Origin: Pelomonas sp. SE-A7
Lineage (GTDB): Bacteria; Pseudomonadota; Gammaproteobacteria; Burkholderiales; Burkholderiaceae_C
Direction of reading: 5' to 3'
Length of the DNA stretch: 64,000 nt
NCBI RefSeq assembly: GCF_030345705.1
Contig: NZ_JAUASW010000003.1
Span: 434,001 to 498,000, forward strand
Shown: positions 43,821 to 57,460 of the stretch, one piece after another
Layout of the letters: each line of letters opens with the position of its first letter
Numbering within the stretch: the stretch's first letter is position 1
Position numbers and translations under genes: made by a program
Notes under the pieces: generated by a model
The model's input: the letters and a program-made list of their open reading frames with translations, nothing else
The model's database searches: none
Told to the model about the DNA's origin: nothing

Positions 43821-44435
43821 TCAAGCCAGCTCGACCACGGCGCTGGGCTCCACACCCAGCGCCTCGTGGCTGACCACCAGGGTCAGCCGCCCGGTCTCGG
43901 CCGCGGCCTGTGCCAGCACGCTCTGCAGATGGGCCTGGGCCGCGGCGTCCAGTGCGATCAGAGGCTCATCCAGCAGCAGCACCCGCGTGCCCAGGGCCAG
44001 CGCCGCGGCCAGCGCGGCCTTGTGCTGGGTGCCGGTCGAGAGCGCGCGCAGCGGCTGGTTCAGGAAAGGCCGCAGGCCGAAGCCATCGACATGGCGCTCG
44101 AACAGGGACGCGTCGGATCGCGGGTAGAGCCGCCCCAGGAAGCCGAAGCGCTCGACCGGGCTCAGGTGCTCGAAAGGCGGCGGCTCGGCGCCGACGAAGG
44201 CCACTTCGCGGCGGTAGTCCAGGCCCTGGGTCTTCAGGTCCATGCCCGCCACGCGGGCCGAGCCCCATTGCGGCTGCAGCGCGCCAGCCAGCAGCTTGAG
44301 CCGGGTCGACTTGCCCGAGCCGTTGGGACCGCGCAGCCAGCACAGCCCCGGGCCGAATTCGTGGCTCCAGAGATCGACGATGCGGCGGCGCTCGTAGGCG
44401 AAGCTCAGCGAATGGGCGGTCAGCACAGGGGTCAT
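43821..44435 (-). CDS. ABC transporter ATP-binding protein
   Basis: 204 residues. Walker A GPNGSGKST (about 37-45), a degenerate signature LSTGTQHK, Walker B VLLLDEP and an H-loop in VVSHEAL are visible. It is short and resembles ATPases of ABC-2 type exporters such as CcmA or bacteriocin-type. The upstream permease gene ends seven bases before the start, making a two-gene exporter operon. The substrate is unknown. Convergent with the PQQ-like lipoprotein gene (10 bases apart). Confidence 0.9.
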   Translation of the reverse strand: MTPVLTAHSLSFAYERRRIVDLWSHEFGPGLCWLRGPNGSGKSTRLKLLAGALQPQWGSARVAGMDLKTQGLDYRREVAFVGAEPPPFEHLSPVERFGFLGRLYPRSDASLFERHVDGFGLRPFLNQPLRALSTGTQHKAALAAALALGTRVLLLDEPLIALDAAAQAHLQSVLAQAAAETGRLTLVVSHEALGVEPSAVVELA

Positions 44436-44442
44436 GGCGGCT

Positions 44443-45483
44443 TCAGAGGGCCAGGCATTCGGTGCCCAGCACGATCCAGACGGTCAGGAACAGCAGCCAG
44501 CGCGCGGCGCGGGCCTCGGCGCTGCTGTCCTCGGGCAGGTAGAGGTTGAAGACCGGCATCAGCAAGGCCGCCAGCAGCAGGCCCGGCCCGGCCAGCGGCG
44601 CGAGCGTCCAGGGTCCGAGCAGCAGCATCGCCACCAGCAGCGGCCAGACCAGCAGGCAGGGTGACAGCGCCAGCAGCCGTTCGGCATGCGGCCAGGCGCT
44701 CTGAGCCAAGGGCAGCTGGACGCTGGCCAAACGCAGGGCCGCCAGGTCGCGCCGGGCCAGCGCAAAGGCACGGGCGCTGCCGAGCATGCCCGCGAAGGCA
44801 TAGGCCGCCAGCCACCAGCGCAGCTGCTCGGGCGCGGCCCAGGCCTGGCGCATGCACAGCAGCAGCGCCGAGCCACAGGCCAGCAACCACAGCCCGAGCG
44901 ACCGGGCCGGGCCACGCGCCATCGGCAACAGCAGCAAGGCGGCCCAGACCCGCGGCGCACGGCCGGCATAGCGGGTTTCGGCTCCCCAGACCCGGCGGCC
45001 CGGCCGACGCCGCCAGCGCAGCAACAGCACGCCCAGCAGCAGGCCGGTCGCCAGCGACGCCGTCAGCGCCAGTGCCGACCCCAGCCAGAGGCCTTGCATC
45101 CAGGCCGGCCGGACCAGGCCCCAGTTCAGCCAGGAGACCAGGTACAGCAGGACCAGCGGTCCCTGGGCCAGGGCCACCACGGTGGCATCGGCTTTCCAGC
45201 TCTCGCCAGTGGGCAGTGGCAAGGCGCGCTCGGCCTCGAGCCAGGCTCGCGGCAGCAAGGCCTCGCGCAAGGCCCAGCTCAGGGCGGTGGCGATCAGCGC
45301 GTGCCCCAGCACACCCAGCAGCAGCAATGGCGCCGGCTGGGCGACGGCCCAGAACAGGGGCAAGGCCGGCCAGCCCAGCGCCTTGGGCGCGTACTCGCCC
45401 AGCACGGCTGCGAACACCAGCACGAAGCCGGACCAGCGGCGCAGCAGCGCCCAAAGGGCCGAGGCGCTGTAGCCCAGCCTCAT
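44443..45483 (-). CDS. Multi-span membrane protein, probable ABC exporter permease
   Basis: About 346 residues from the ATG at 45483 (MRLGYSASALWALLRR). Earlier starts at 45534 (MPSVC...) and a GTG at 45579 are possible; none has a good ribosome-binding site. About eight to ten hydrophobic segments alternate with Arg-rich loops. Leu, Ala and Trp dominate and no enzyme motif is visible. Coupling to the ABC ATPase gene seven bases downstream makes it the likely membrane component of that exporter. The family is not recognised with confidence. Confidence 0.75.
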   Translation of the reverse strand: MRLGYSASALWALLRRWSGFVLVFAAVLGEYAPKALGWPALPLFWAVAQPAPLLLLGVLGHALIATALSWALREALLPRAWLEAERALPLPTGESWKADATVVALAQGPLVLLYLVSWLNWGLVRPAWMQGLWLGSALALTASLATGLLLGVLLLRWRRRPGRRVWGAETRYAGRAPRVWAALLLLPMARGPARSLGLWLLACGSALLLCMRQAWAAPEQLRWWLAAYAFAGMLGSARAFALARRDLAALRLASVQLPLAQSAWPHAERLLALSPCLLVWPLLVAMLLLGPWTLAPLAGPGLLLAALLMPVFNLYLPEDSSAEARAARWLLFLTVWIVLGTECLAL

Positions 45484-45582
45484 GCGGCTGGCGCCGGGGC
45501 CGGAAATGGCGGGATTCGCACAAACGCTGGGCATGCGGAGGGTCACAGAACGGGGCCGAGGCGGCGATGCTAAGGGCACGGC

Positions 45583-45588
45583 TATAGT
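45583..45588 (+). promoter_or_regulatory. Candidate -10 box (TATAGT) of the FKBP gene
   Basis: TATAGT followed by CCGCC lies 38 bases before the ATG at 45627. No convincing -35 is visible at 16-18 bp upstream. A T-rich leader (45600-45608) follows. Confidence 0.4.
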
Positions 45589-45626
45589 CCGCCGGCCTCT
45601 TTTTTCTCCCTAGCCCTCGCCTGCCC

Positions 45627-46115
45627 ATGTTCCCGAAGTCCGCTATTTCCCGCCGCACCACCCTGTCCGCCCTGGCCCTCGGCCTCGCACTCTCCGCCTG
45701 TGGCGGCGGTGGTGGTGGCGGCGATTCCGGCTCGTCCGGCAACAACGACGTCTACGGCTGGTCGTCCATCACCACGCTGAAGACCACCGACACCACCGTG
45801 GGCACCGGCGCCACGGTCGCCACCGGCAACGTGCTGCGTGTGCATTACACCGGCTGGCTCTACGACAAGCGCGCCACCGACCTCAAGGGCTCCAAGTTCG
45901 ACAGCTCGGTCGACCGCGGCACGCCGTTCGAGTTCCCGTTCGGCATGGGCCAGGTGATCGCCGGCTGGGACCAGGGCCTGGTCGGCATGAAGGTCGGCGG
46001 CAAGCGCCAGCTGATCATCCCGGCCTCGCTGGGCTATGGCAGCAACGGCTTCCCTCCCAGCATCCCCGGCGGCGCCGCCCTGGTGTTCGACGTCGAACTG
46101 CTGGCGATCAAGTAA
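45627..46115 (+). CDS. FKBP-type peptidyl-prolyl isomerase lipoprotein
   Basis: 162 residues. Lipobox LSAC (C25), followed by seven Gly, then DSGSSGNND as linker and one FKBP domain (about 50-162). Signature blocks are [46 protein letters not shown] and IPASLGYG, including the aromatic residues that line the FKBP pocket. It speeds cis-trans isomerisation of prolyl bonds, plausibly on Pro-rich exported proteins such as the Ala-Pro linker lipoproteins encoded nearby. That link is inference. Convergent with panC. Confidence 0.95.
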   Translation: MFPKSAISRRTTLSALALGLALSACGGGGGGGDSGSSGNNDVYGWSSITTLKTTDTTVGTGATVATGNVLRVHYTGWLYDKRATDLKGSKFDSSVDRGTPFEFPFGMGQVIAGWDQGLVGMKVGGKRQLIIPASLGYGSNGFPPSIPGGAALVFDVELLAIK

Positions 46116-46129
46116 GCCGCCAAACAGCC

Positions 46130-47791
<1,662 letters not shown>

Positions 47792-47915
47792 GATGGGCGC
47801 AGTGCGCCCGGACAGGCGCGGAATGGCAAGCGGGGCGCAGTGTAGCGGGGGCACCCCGGGTTTGCACGGAGGGAGCCGCAGGGTAGGCTCGCCACTCCAG
47901 AAGGAAGTCCCCCGC

Positions 47916-48839
47916 ATGACCCTGACCGAGCTGCGCTACATCGTTGCCGTCGCCCGCGAACGCCATTTCGGCCGCGCCGCCGAGGCCTGCTTCGTGTCGC
48001 AACCCACGCTGAGCGTGGCGATCAAGAAGCTGGAAGAAGAGCTCGACGTCAAGATCTTCGAGCGCGGTGCCAGCGAGGTCTCGGTGACGCCGCTGGGCGA
48101 GGAGATCGTGCGCCAGGCCCAGTCGGTGATCGAGCAGGCCAGCGCCATCAAGGAGATCGCCAAGCGCGGCAAGGACCCGCTGGCCGGCGCCCTGCGCCTG
48201 GGCATCATCTACACCATCGGCCCCTACCTGCTGCCCGAGCTGGTCAAGCACACCATCGAGCTGTATCCGCAGATGCCGCTGATGCTGCAGGAGAACTTCA
48301 CGGTCAAGCTCTTGGAGATGCTGCGCACCGGCGAGCTGGACTGCGCCATCATGGCCGAGCCCTTTCCCGACACCGGCCTGGCCACCGCAGCGCTGTACGA
48401 CGAGCCCTTCGTCGTGGCCGTGCCCGCCACCCATCCCTTCGCCCAGCGCCCCAGCATCAGCGCCACCGAGCTCAAGCAGGAAACCATGCTGCTGCTGGGC
48501 ACCGGCCACTGCTTCCGCGACCATGTGCTGGAGGTCTGCCCCGAGTTCGCCCGCTTCTCGTCCGATGCCGAGGGCATACGCAAGAGCTTCGAGGGCAGCT
48601 CGCTGGAGACCATCAAGCACATGGTGGCCTCGGGCATGGGCGTGACCGTCGTGCCCTCGCTGAGCGTGCCAAAAGAACCGGCCCCTCACCTTCGCTTCAT
48701 CCCTTTTGAAGCGCCGATCCCCAGCCGGCGCGTGGTGCTGGCCTGGCGCCGCACCTTCACCCGCTACGAGGCCATCGCCGCCCTGCGCAATGCGATCTAC
48801 GCCTGCGAGCTGAGCGGTGTGACCCGGCTGACGGCCTGA
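47916..48839 (+). CDS. oxyR: Hydrogen peroxide-sensing regulator OxyR
   Basis: LysR-type activator of peroxide defence, 307 residues. The helix-turn-helix is in the first 60 residues ([20 protein letters not shown]). The redox pair C199 and C208 lies in [19 protein letters not shown], at the same numbering as E. coli OxyR; oxidation joins them in a disulfide that switches DNA binding. Start ATG 47916 begins [19 protein letters not shown], preceded by AAGGAAG. It is divergent from panB and upstream of katG and dps, its usual targets, with one protease gene in between. Confidence 0.95.
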   Translation: MTLTELRYIVAVARERHFGRAAEACFVSQPTLSVAIKKLEEELDVKIFERGASEVSVTPLGEEIVRQAQSVIEQASAIKEIAKRGKDPLAGALRLGIIYTIGPYLLPELVKHTIELYPQMPLMLQENFTVKLLEMLRTGELDCAIMAEPFPDTGLATAALYDEPFVVAVPATHPFAQRPSISATELKQETMLLLGTGHCFRDHVLEVCPEFARFSSDAEGIRKSFEGSSLETIKHMVASGMGVTVVPSLSVPKEPAPHLRFIPFEAPIPSRRVVLAWRRTFTRYEAIAALRNAIYACELSGVTRLTA

Positions 48840-49007
48840 GAGCGCCTCCCCCTCATCCAGGGGCAGGGTCGCTCAAAACTCAAGCAAATCATTTAAACTG
48901 CGCAAACACCGAGATGAGACCGGCCCCAGAGCCGGCCGTCGCGCCGAGGTCGTGAGCCCCCCGCTGGGCAGGCGACGCCAGAAGTACATCGATTCGAGGG
49001 AATCCAG

Positions 49008-52471
<3,464 letters not shown>

Positions 52472-52517
52472 TGGTGGCAAGATCTGACCCGGCGTCGTCC
52501 TTCAGGAGTTGACAGAC

Positions 52518-53015
52518 ATGGCCAACAAGAAACCCGCGGCAGCGAGCATCAACATAGGCATCAGCGACAAGGACCGGGCCGCCATCGCCGGCGGCCTGGC
52601 CAAGCTGCTGGCCGATACCTACACGCTCTACCTGACCACGCACAACTTCCACTGGAACGTGACCGGGCCCATGTTCAATTCGCTGCATGCGATGTTCATG
52701 GCCCAGTACACCGAGCTCTGGAATGCGGTCGACCCGATTGCCGAACGCATCCGCTCGCTGGGCCATGTGGCGCCGGGCAGCTACGCCCAGTTCGCCAAGC
52801 TCAGCAGCCTCAAGGACGCACCGGCCACGCCGCCCAAGGCCATGGAGATGGTGCGCATCCTGATGCAAGGCCATGAAGGCGTGGCCCGCACGGCGCGCAG
52901 CCTGTTCCCGGCGGTCGAGAAGGCCTCGGACGAGCCAACGGCGGACCTGCTGACGCAGCGGATCACCGTCCATGAGCAGACGGCCTGGATGCTGCGCAGC
53001 TTGTTGGAAGAGTGA
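52518..53015 (+). CDS. dps: Dps-family DNA-binding ferritin
   Basis: 165 residues. Dodecameric mini-ferritin that oxidises Fe(II) with hydrogen peroxide and can coat DNA. The ferroxidase residues are clear: [15 protein letters not shown] (His pair) and [15 protein letters not shown] (Asp/Glu). A lysine-containing N-terminus ([16 protein letters not shown]) could bind DNA. The ATG at 52518 has AGGAG nine bases upstream. It lies 46 bases after katG without a terminator, so the two form a peroxide-defence unit downstream of oxyR. Confidence 0.95.
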   Translation: MANKKPAAASINIGISDKDRAAIAGGLAKLLADTYTLYLTTHNFHWNVTGPMFNSLHAMFMAQYTELWNAVDPIAERIRSLGHVAPGSYAQFAKLSSLKDAPATPPKAMEMVRILMQGHEGVARTARSLFPAVEKASDEPTADLLTQRITVHEQTAWMLRSLLEE

Positions 53016-53019
53016 CGCG

Positions 53020-53931
53020 ATGAGAGTCGTTGTGCTGGCCGGCTTGTTCCTGGCGGGTTGTGCCGGCCTGCCCTTGGCGCCGCCGGCGGCCGACCTGCTG
53101 TTCAGCTCCACGCGCGACGGCCCGGCCGCCCTCTACCTGCTCAAGGCCGGCCAAGCCGAGCCGGAGAAGCTGGCCAGCGGCCCCGGCAACTGGCCGGGCT
53201 GGGCCCCCGATGGCCGCCGCATCGTGTTCCAGAGCCGGCGCACCGGCAACCTCGATATCTACACCTTGGACCTCGCCGGTGGCGAGCCGCGCCAACTGAC
53301 GAATGACGTGGAGCCCGACTACCTGCCCGAGTGGTCGCCCGACGGCACCGAGATCGTCTTCACCTCCTGGCGCAAGGAAGCGGGCGAGACCGAGCGCGCA
53401 GCCCACCTCTACCTGATGAAGCCCGACGGCAGCGGCCAGCGCCGCCTGCCCATCGCCTCGCTGAAGACCTCGGCCGGCGCCAGCTGGTCGCCGGACGGCA
53501 AGCGCCTGGTCTATTCGCGCCAGATGGACGGCAAGGGCGCCGAGCTCTTTGTTGCGGACCGCGACGGCGGCAACGAGAAGCGGCTGACCCAAGACAGCGC
53601 GCAGGACATCCACAACGGCTCGCCGGCCTTCTCGCCCGACGGGCAGTGGATCGCCTTCTACTCAGACGCCGGCAAGGGCAATGCCCAGCTGCAAGTGATA
53701 CGGCCGGACGGCAGCGAGCGCCGCACTGTGCGGGCCGAAGGCAAGAACTGGTACCCGCGCTGGTCGCCGGACGGCCGCTGGCTGCTGGTGACCGGCCCTT
53801 CGCTGGACGGGGCCGACGCCAACAACATGGACCTGCTGGCGGTTCCGCTGCAAGGCGAGCCGCAACCGCGCCTGGTGGCCGGCGGCCCCAAGCGCGAGCA
53901 GGAAGGCAGCTGGCGGCCCGCGCCGCGCTGA
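53020..53931 (+). CDS. TolB-like PD40 beta-propeller lipoprotein
   Basis: 303 residues. Lipobox LAGC with C14 after a very short signal peptide (MRVVVLAGLFLAGC). The mature part has about six WD40-like PD40 repeats with the recurring SPDG core (WSPDGTEIVF, WSPDGKRLVY, FSPDGQWIAFYS, WSPDGRWLLVTG), forming a TolB-type propeller. It starts four bases after the dps stop and is probably cotranscribed. A binding or scaffold role in the envelope is likely; its tie to peroxide defence is unclear. Confidence 0.87.
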   Translation: MRVVVLAGLFLAGCAGLPLAPPAADLLFSSTRDGPAALYLLKAGQAEPEKLASGPGNWPGWAPDGRRIVFQSRRTGNLDIYTLDLAGGEPRQLTNDVEPDYLPEWSPDGTEIVFTSWRKEAGETERAAHLYLMKPDGSGQRRLPIASLKTSAGASWSPDGKRLVYSRQMDGKGAELFVADRDGGNEKRLTQDSAQDIHNGSPAFSPDGQWIAFYSDAGKGNAQLQVIRPDGSERRTVRAEGKNWYPRWSPDGRWLLVTGPSLDGADANNMDLLAVPLQGEPQPRLVAGGPKREQEGSWRPAPR

Positions 53932-53961
53932 ACGTTCTCTGAAGCCTGGAGTGAACACTCG

Positions 53962-54432
53962 ATGATGAAGAAATCCCCTGCCCTCGCCTGCTTGTCGCTG
54001 GCCCTGGTCCTTGGACAGGCAATCGCCGCCGAGCCGACACGCGACGAGCTGACCCGCCAGGTCGAGGCGCTGGACCGGGAGTTCTTCGACGCCTTCAACA
54101 ACTGCAAGCTGGACAAGCTCACCGAGATGGTGGCCGAGGACCTGGAGTTCTTCCACGACAAGAACGGCCTGATGCGCTCGCGCCAGGCCTTCATCGAGGC
54201 GGTCAGGCGCAATGTCTGCGGCAAGTTCCGCCGCGAACCCATGGCCGGCACCATGGTCGTGTATCCGCTGGAGAAATTCGGCGCCATCCAGATGGGCGAC
54301 CACAAGTTCTGCCCGGTCAAGCCCGGCCCCTGCGAGGGCAAGGGCAAGTACGTCAATGTCTGGCAGCGCAAGGGCGAACGCTGGGAAATGATGCGGGTGC
54401 TCAGCTACGAGCACCTGCCGCTGACCGAGTAA
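53962..54432 (+). CDS. Secreted SnoaL/NTF2-like domain protein
   Basis: 156 residues. A signal peptide ends near residue 23 (GQAIAA, then EPTRDEL). The mature domain LDREFFDAFNNCKLDKLTEM, EDLEFFHDKNGLMRSR and the ending WEMMRVLSYEH match the DUF4440/NTF2-like fold, which forms a small open barrel with a ligand pocket. Two internal cysteines near the C-terminus (CPVKPGPC) could form a disulfide. It lies 30 bases after the PD40 lipoprotein gene on the same strand. Ligand or activity unknown. Confidence 0.85.
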   Translation: MMKKSPALACLSLALVLGQAIAAEPTRDELTRQVEALDREFFDAFNNCKLDKLTEMVAEDLEFFHDKNGLMRSRQAFIEAVRRNVCGKFRREPMAGTMVVYPLEKFGAIQMGDHKFCPVKPGPCEGKGKYVNVWQRKGERWEMMRVLSYEHLPLTE

Positions 54433-54456
54433 GTCAGCAAGCCAGCGCCGCGCCGT

Positions 54457-54858
54457 TCAGCCGCGGGCCTGGACGAAGGCGAGGTACTTGGGGTCCTCGC
54501 ATTCAAAGGCCTTGGCGCCGCCGGCCTTGAAGGCCGCCGCCAGCCATTCGGCGGCCGCGGCTTCTTCGCCCAGCTCCAGCAGCGACTGGCCCAGGCGCAG
54601 CTGCACCAGCAAGTCCTCGCCCGCTTCCTCGAAGCTGTTCACCGCGGCCTGGAAGGTGTCGCGGGCCGACTCGTAGTCGTCGAGCAGGAACTGCATGTCG
54701 GCGATGGAGACGAGCAGGCCCAGGGCCTGCTCCTGCTCGCCCCAGGGCTCGGGCACTTGCTCCAGCGCCTGCTCGAACAGCTCGAGCGCGGCCTCGAAGT
54801 CGCCTTCGTCGGCCCGCTCGTCGGCCTGGTCGATCAGGGCCTGGATGCTGCTGCCCAT
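54457..54858 (-). CDS. TPR-repeat protein
   Basis: 133 residues. Three to four tetratricopeptide-like helical pairs are visible (ADEGDFEAALELFEQALEQV; LLDDYESARDTFQAAVNSFE; LGEEAAAAEWLAAAFKAGG). Strongly acidic, without signal peptide or membrane segment, so cytoplasmic. The ATG shares one base with the stop of the upstream OPT transporter gene (TGATG), implying coupled translation. A protein-protein interaction role is likely; the partner is unknown. Confidence 0.85.
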   Translation of the reverse strand: MGSSIQALIDQADERADEGDFEAALELFEQALEQVPEPWGEQEQALGLLVSIADMQFLLDDYESARDTFQAAVNSFEEAGEDLLVQLRLGQSLLELGEEAAAAEWLAAAFKAGGAKAFECEDPKYLAFVQARG

Positions 54859-56654
54859 CAAAGCACCGCCATCAGGCCCACGATGCCTATGCCCAGTGCC
54901 GCCAGCGCGTCACCGGCGATCAGGCCGCCGCCGAACAGCGAGGTCGGCTTCATGTCGTCGGGCAGGGCGGCCTCGCCATTCTTGGGCTTGGGCGCCAGCG
55001 TGTGGATCAGGCTGGAGATCACGCCGCCGGCACCGAACCACAGCGAGGTCGGCAGGTTGACGAAGCCGCCGAACGAGGAGGCATAGGGGCTGGGCAGCAG
55101 CACGGCATCGACGACGAAGTCGGTGGCGAAGCCGGCCTTGCCGCTGGCGGCGAAACGCTTGTAGCCCTCGCGGCTGCGGATGAACTTGCGCAGGAACTCG
55201 GTGGCGAAGCCCAGCACCAGGCCGATCAGGATGGCCTGGGTCTGGTAGGGCTTGGGATCGGTGATGGAACGCAGGGCACCGACGAACTTGTAGGTCATGG
55301 CCGAGGTCCATTGGGCCGGGGCCTCGGAAGCCTTCATCACCGTCTGGTCCAGGCGCAGCACCGGATGGGCGCTCATGAAGAACTCGGCGATCACCACGGT
55401 CATGATGGCGCCCACCACCAGGCCGATGGCCTGAAAGCGGAACTGCAGCGCCCGGTTGGAGCCGAGGCGCCAGCCGGTGGAGCGGTCCTGTTGCATGTCA
55501 CCGGCGACGCTGCAGGAGACGAAGACCACGGTGGCACCCATCAGGGCCAGGATGGGGTCATGCAGGCCCAGCGTGGCCAGCAGGAGCACGGTGACCACGA
55601 AGGCCGAGGAGATCGGATTCCAGTCCGTGAGGCCCAGCGAGATGCCGTTGACCAGGGCGAACAGGAAGACCAGGGCCACGGCGAACAGCATGTAGCCGAC
55701 CGACAGGCCGAAGAACTGCATGCCGGCCACGACGGTGGCGATGCTCCAGAAGCCCACCCAGGCGATCAGGCGCGGCAGGCTGGCGCGCGGCCCGGTGCGC
55801 TGCTCCTCGGGCACCTGCTGCTGGGCGCCAGGCTGGGCAATGCTCTTGGCGACGCGCCAGAAGATCAGGCTCAGGTCCACGATGGCCGCGCCCAGCACCA
55901 TGCCCAGGGCGATCAGGAAGGCGATCTTGCGGAAGGGCTCGCCTTCCTTCAGCCAACCGGCGCCGATGAAGGTGTTGGTCAGGGCCCAGAAGCTCAGGCC
56001 GCCGACGATGGCCGGCACGCCGACGCGGGCGCCGACGATCAGGCCGGCACCGAAGGTCGAGCAGCTGAACTCGGTGGCGGCCAGCCAGGCCACCTTGTTG
56101 GTGGCGACACCGCCCACCACGCCCAGGCCCATGCCGCCGAACAGGCGCGAGACCGAGCGGCGCAGCAGCTCGGGGTCGGTCAGGGCGCGCAGGATATTGG
56201 CCACGGCCAGGCCCGAGGGGAAGGTCAGCTGCATGCGCTCGACCAGGATGGGCGTGTACAGCATGCCTATGCCGGCCGCCATCATGGCGATGCACATCAT
56301 GTAGGCGATCAGCTGCCAGTGCGGCACTTGCGGCATGCCCATCCAGACCATGGCCTGGATCAGGGCGCTCATGGCCATCATGCCGGCCACCGAGGCGGCC
56401 GTGGTCTGGATGTAGTTGGCGCCGTGGCGGCCCTCGGCGCCGTAGCCATAGGTCACGACCGAGCCCAGGATGCCGGCCAGCACCTGGCCGCCGACGAAGA
56501 AGCCGATCGAGAAGTTCATGAAGGCGGCCGTGATGCCGCCCAGCGGGCCGAGGATGAACATGCCTACGCAGGCCAGCAGCGTGTAATAGCCCCAGCTGCC
56601 GACGGGGGGCAGCCAGGCCCAGCGCCGGTTGTCGGCAATGGCAATAGCGGTCAT
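54858..56654 (-). CDS. OPT family transporter
   Basis: 598 residues from the ATG at 56654 (MTAIAIADNRRWAWLPPVGS); an ATG 14 codons upstream (56696) is possible. No ribosome-binding site is seen before either. About 14-16 membrane helices. Blocks such as LTFPSGLAVANILRALTD, FSCSTFGAGLIVGARVGVPA and SCSVAGDMQQDRSTGWRLGS match the OPT superfamily, whose prokaryotic members are poorly characterised and may move peptides or metal-chelates. Coupled by one base to the TPR gene downstream. Divergent from the PfpI-like gene. Confidence 0.9.
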   Translation of the reverse strand: MTAIAIADNRRWAWLPPVGSWGYYTLLACVGMFILGPLGGITAAFMNFSIGFFVGGQVLAGILGSVVTYGYGAEGRHGANYIQTTAASVAGMMAMSALIQAMVWMGMPQVPHWQLIAYMMCIAMMAAGIGMLYTPILVERMQLTFPSGLAVANILRALTDPELLRRSVSRLFGGMGLGVVGGVATNKVAWLAATEFSCSTFGAGLIVGARVGVPAIVGGLSFWALTNTFIGAGWLKEGEPFRKIAFLIALGMVLGAAIVDLSLIFWRVAKSIAQPGAQQQVPEEQRTGPRASLPRLIAWVGFWSIATVVAGMQFFGLSVGYMLFAVALVFLFALVNGISLGLTDWNPISSAFVVTVLLLATLGLHDPILALMGATVVFVSCSVAGDMQQDRSTGWRLGSNRALQFRFQAIGLVVGAIMTVVIAEFFMSAHPVLRLDQTVMKASEAPAQWTSAMTYKFVGALRSITDPKPYQTQAILIGLVLGFATEFLRKFIRSREGYKRFAASGKAGFATDFVVDAVLLPSPYASSFGGFVNLPTSLWFGAGGVISSLIHTLAPKPKNGEAALPDDMKPTSLFGGGLIAGDALAALGIGIVGLMAVL

Positions 56655-56725
56655 GGGATGAATGCGGGAGAACCCGGGATTTGCGATGGCGCGCATGATG
56701 CGCGCCCGCGGCCCTCCGTTCGCTC

Positions 56726-56731
56726 CACAAT
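56726..56731 (+). promoter_or_regulatory. Candidate -10 box nine bases before the PfpI-like gene
   Basis: CACAAT followed by TACCCCACC precedes the ATG at 56741; no Shine-Dalgarno sequence is visible. Same layout as at tgt. Confidence 0.35.
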
Positions 56732-56740
56732 TACCCCACC

Positions 56741-57355
56741 ATGCCGGCCCCCACCCGCATCGCCATCCTGACTTTCGATGGCTTCAACGAGATCGACAGC
56801 TTCGTCGCCCTCGGCCTGCTGGGCCGGGCGCGCGCCCAGGGCTTCGCGCCCGAGCTGTGCGGCCCCGGCGCCAGCGCCCGCTCGATGAACGGCGTCAGCG
56901 TGCAGCTGCAGCGGCCGCTGGAATGGGCCAACGAGGCCGAGGTCGTGCTGTTCGGCTCGGGGCTCTACACCCGGGCCATCGCCGAGAACTCGGCCCTGCT
57001 GGACCGCCTGCAGCTGGACCCGCTGCGCCAGCTGATAGGCGCGCAATGCTCGGGCGCCCTGCTGCTGGCGCGCCTGGGCCTGCTGGGCGGTGCGCCGGCC
57101 TGCACCGACAACAGCAGCAAGCCCTTCCTGGTCGAGGCCGGCGTGCGCGTGCTCGACGAGTCCTTCCATGCCCGCGGTCCGGTGGCCACGGCCGGCGGCT
57201 GCCTGGCGGCCCAGTACCTCGCCAGCTGGGTGATGCATGTCAAGCTCGGCGAGGCCGCGGCCCGCGAGGCGCTGCGCCGGTCGGCGCCTGTGGACGAGCA
57301 GGACGCCTATGTGGAACGGCTGCTGAGCAAGATCCGACCCTTCGTCGCCGCGTAG
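56741..57355 (+). CDS. DJ-1/PfpI family protein
   Basis: 204 residues. The class I glutamine amidotransferase-like fold is shown by RIAILTFDGFNEIDSFVA (with the conserved acidic residue) and the nucleophile elbow GAQCSGALLLA, whose cysteine is C103. Members include glyoxalase III/deglycase, proteases and the ligand-binding part of AraC regulators; this one lacks a DNA-binding domain. No ribosome-binding site is apparent. Divergent from the OPT transporter. The exact reaction cannot be inferred. Confidence 0.88.
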   Translation: MPAPTRIAILTFDGFNEIDSFVALGLLGRARAQGFAPELCGPGASARSMNGVSVQLQRPLEWANEAEVVLFGSGLYTRAIAENSALLDRLQLDPLRQLIGAQCSGALLLARLGLLGGAPACTDNSSKPFLVEAGVRVLDESFHARGPVATAGGCLAAQYLASWVMHVKLGEAAAREALRRSAPVDEQDAYVERLLSKIRPFVAA

Positions 57356-57460
57356 GCAGCCCGCCACGTTGCCGATTTCCGGCTTGCAGTCCGCAAAGCA
57401 TGCGGCGCATGATCGACGGACCCCGCTCTTCCACACCAAGCCTAAACGTTGGGAGTTGCC

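Noticed and set aside
48840..49007. Sigma-54 promoter before the PEP-CTERM gene, as seen at some PEP-CTERM loci
   Set aside because: No TGGCAC-N5-TTGC-like element is present in the region.
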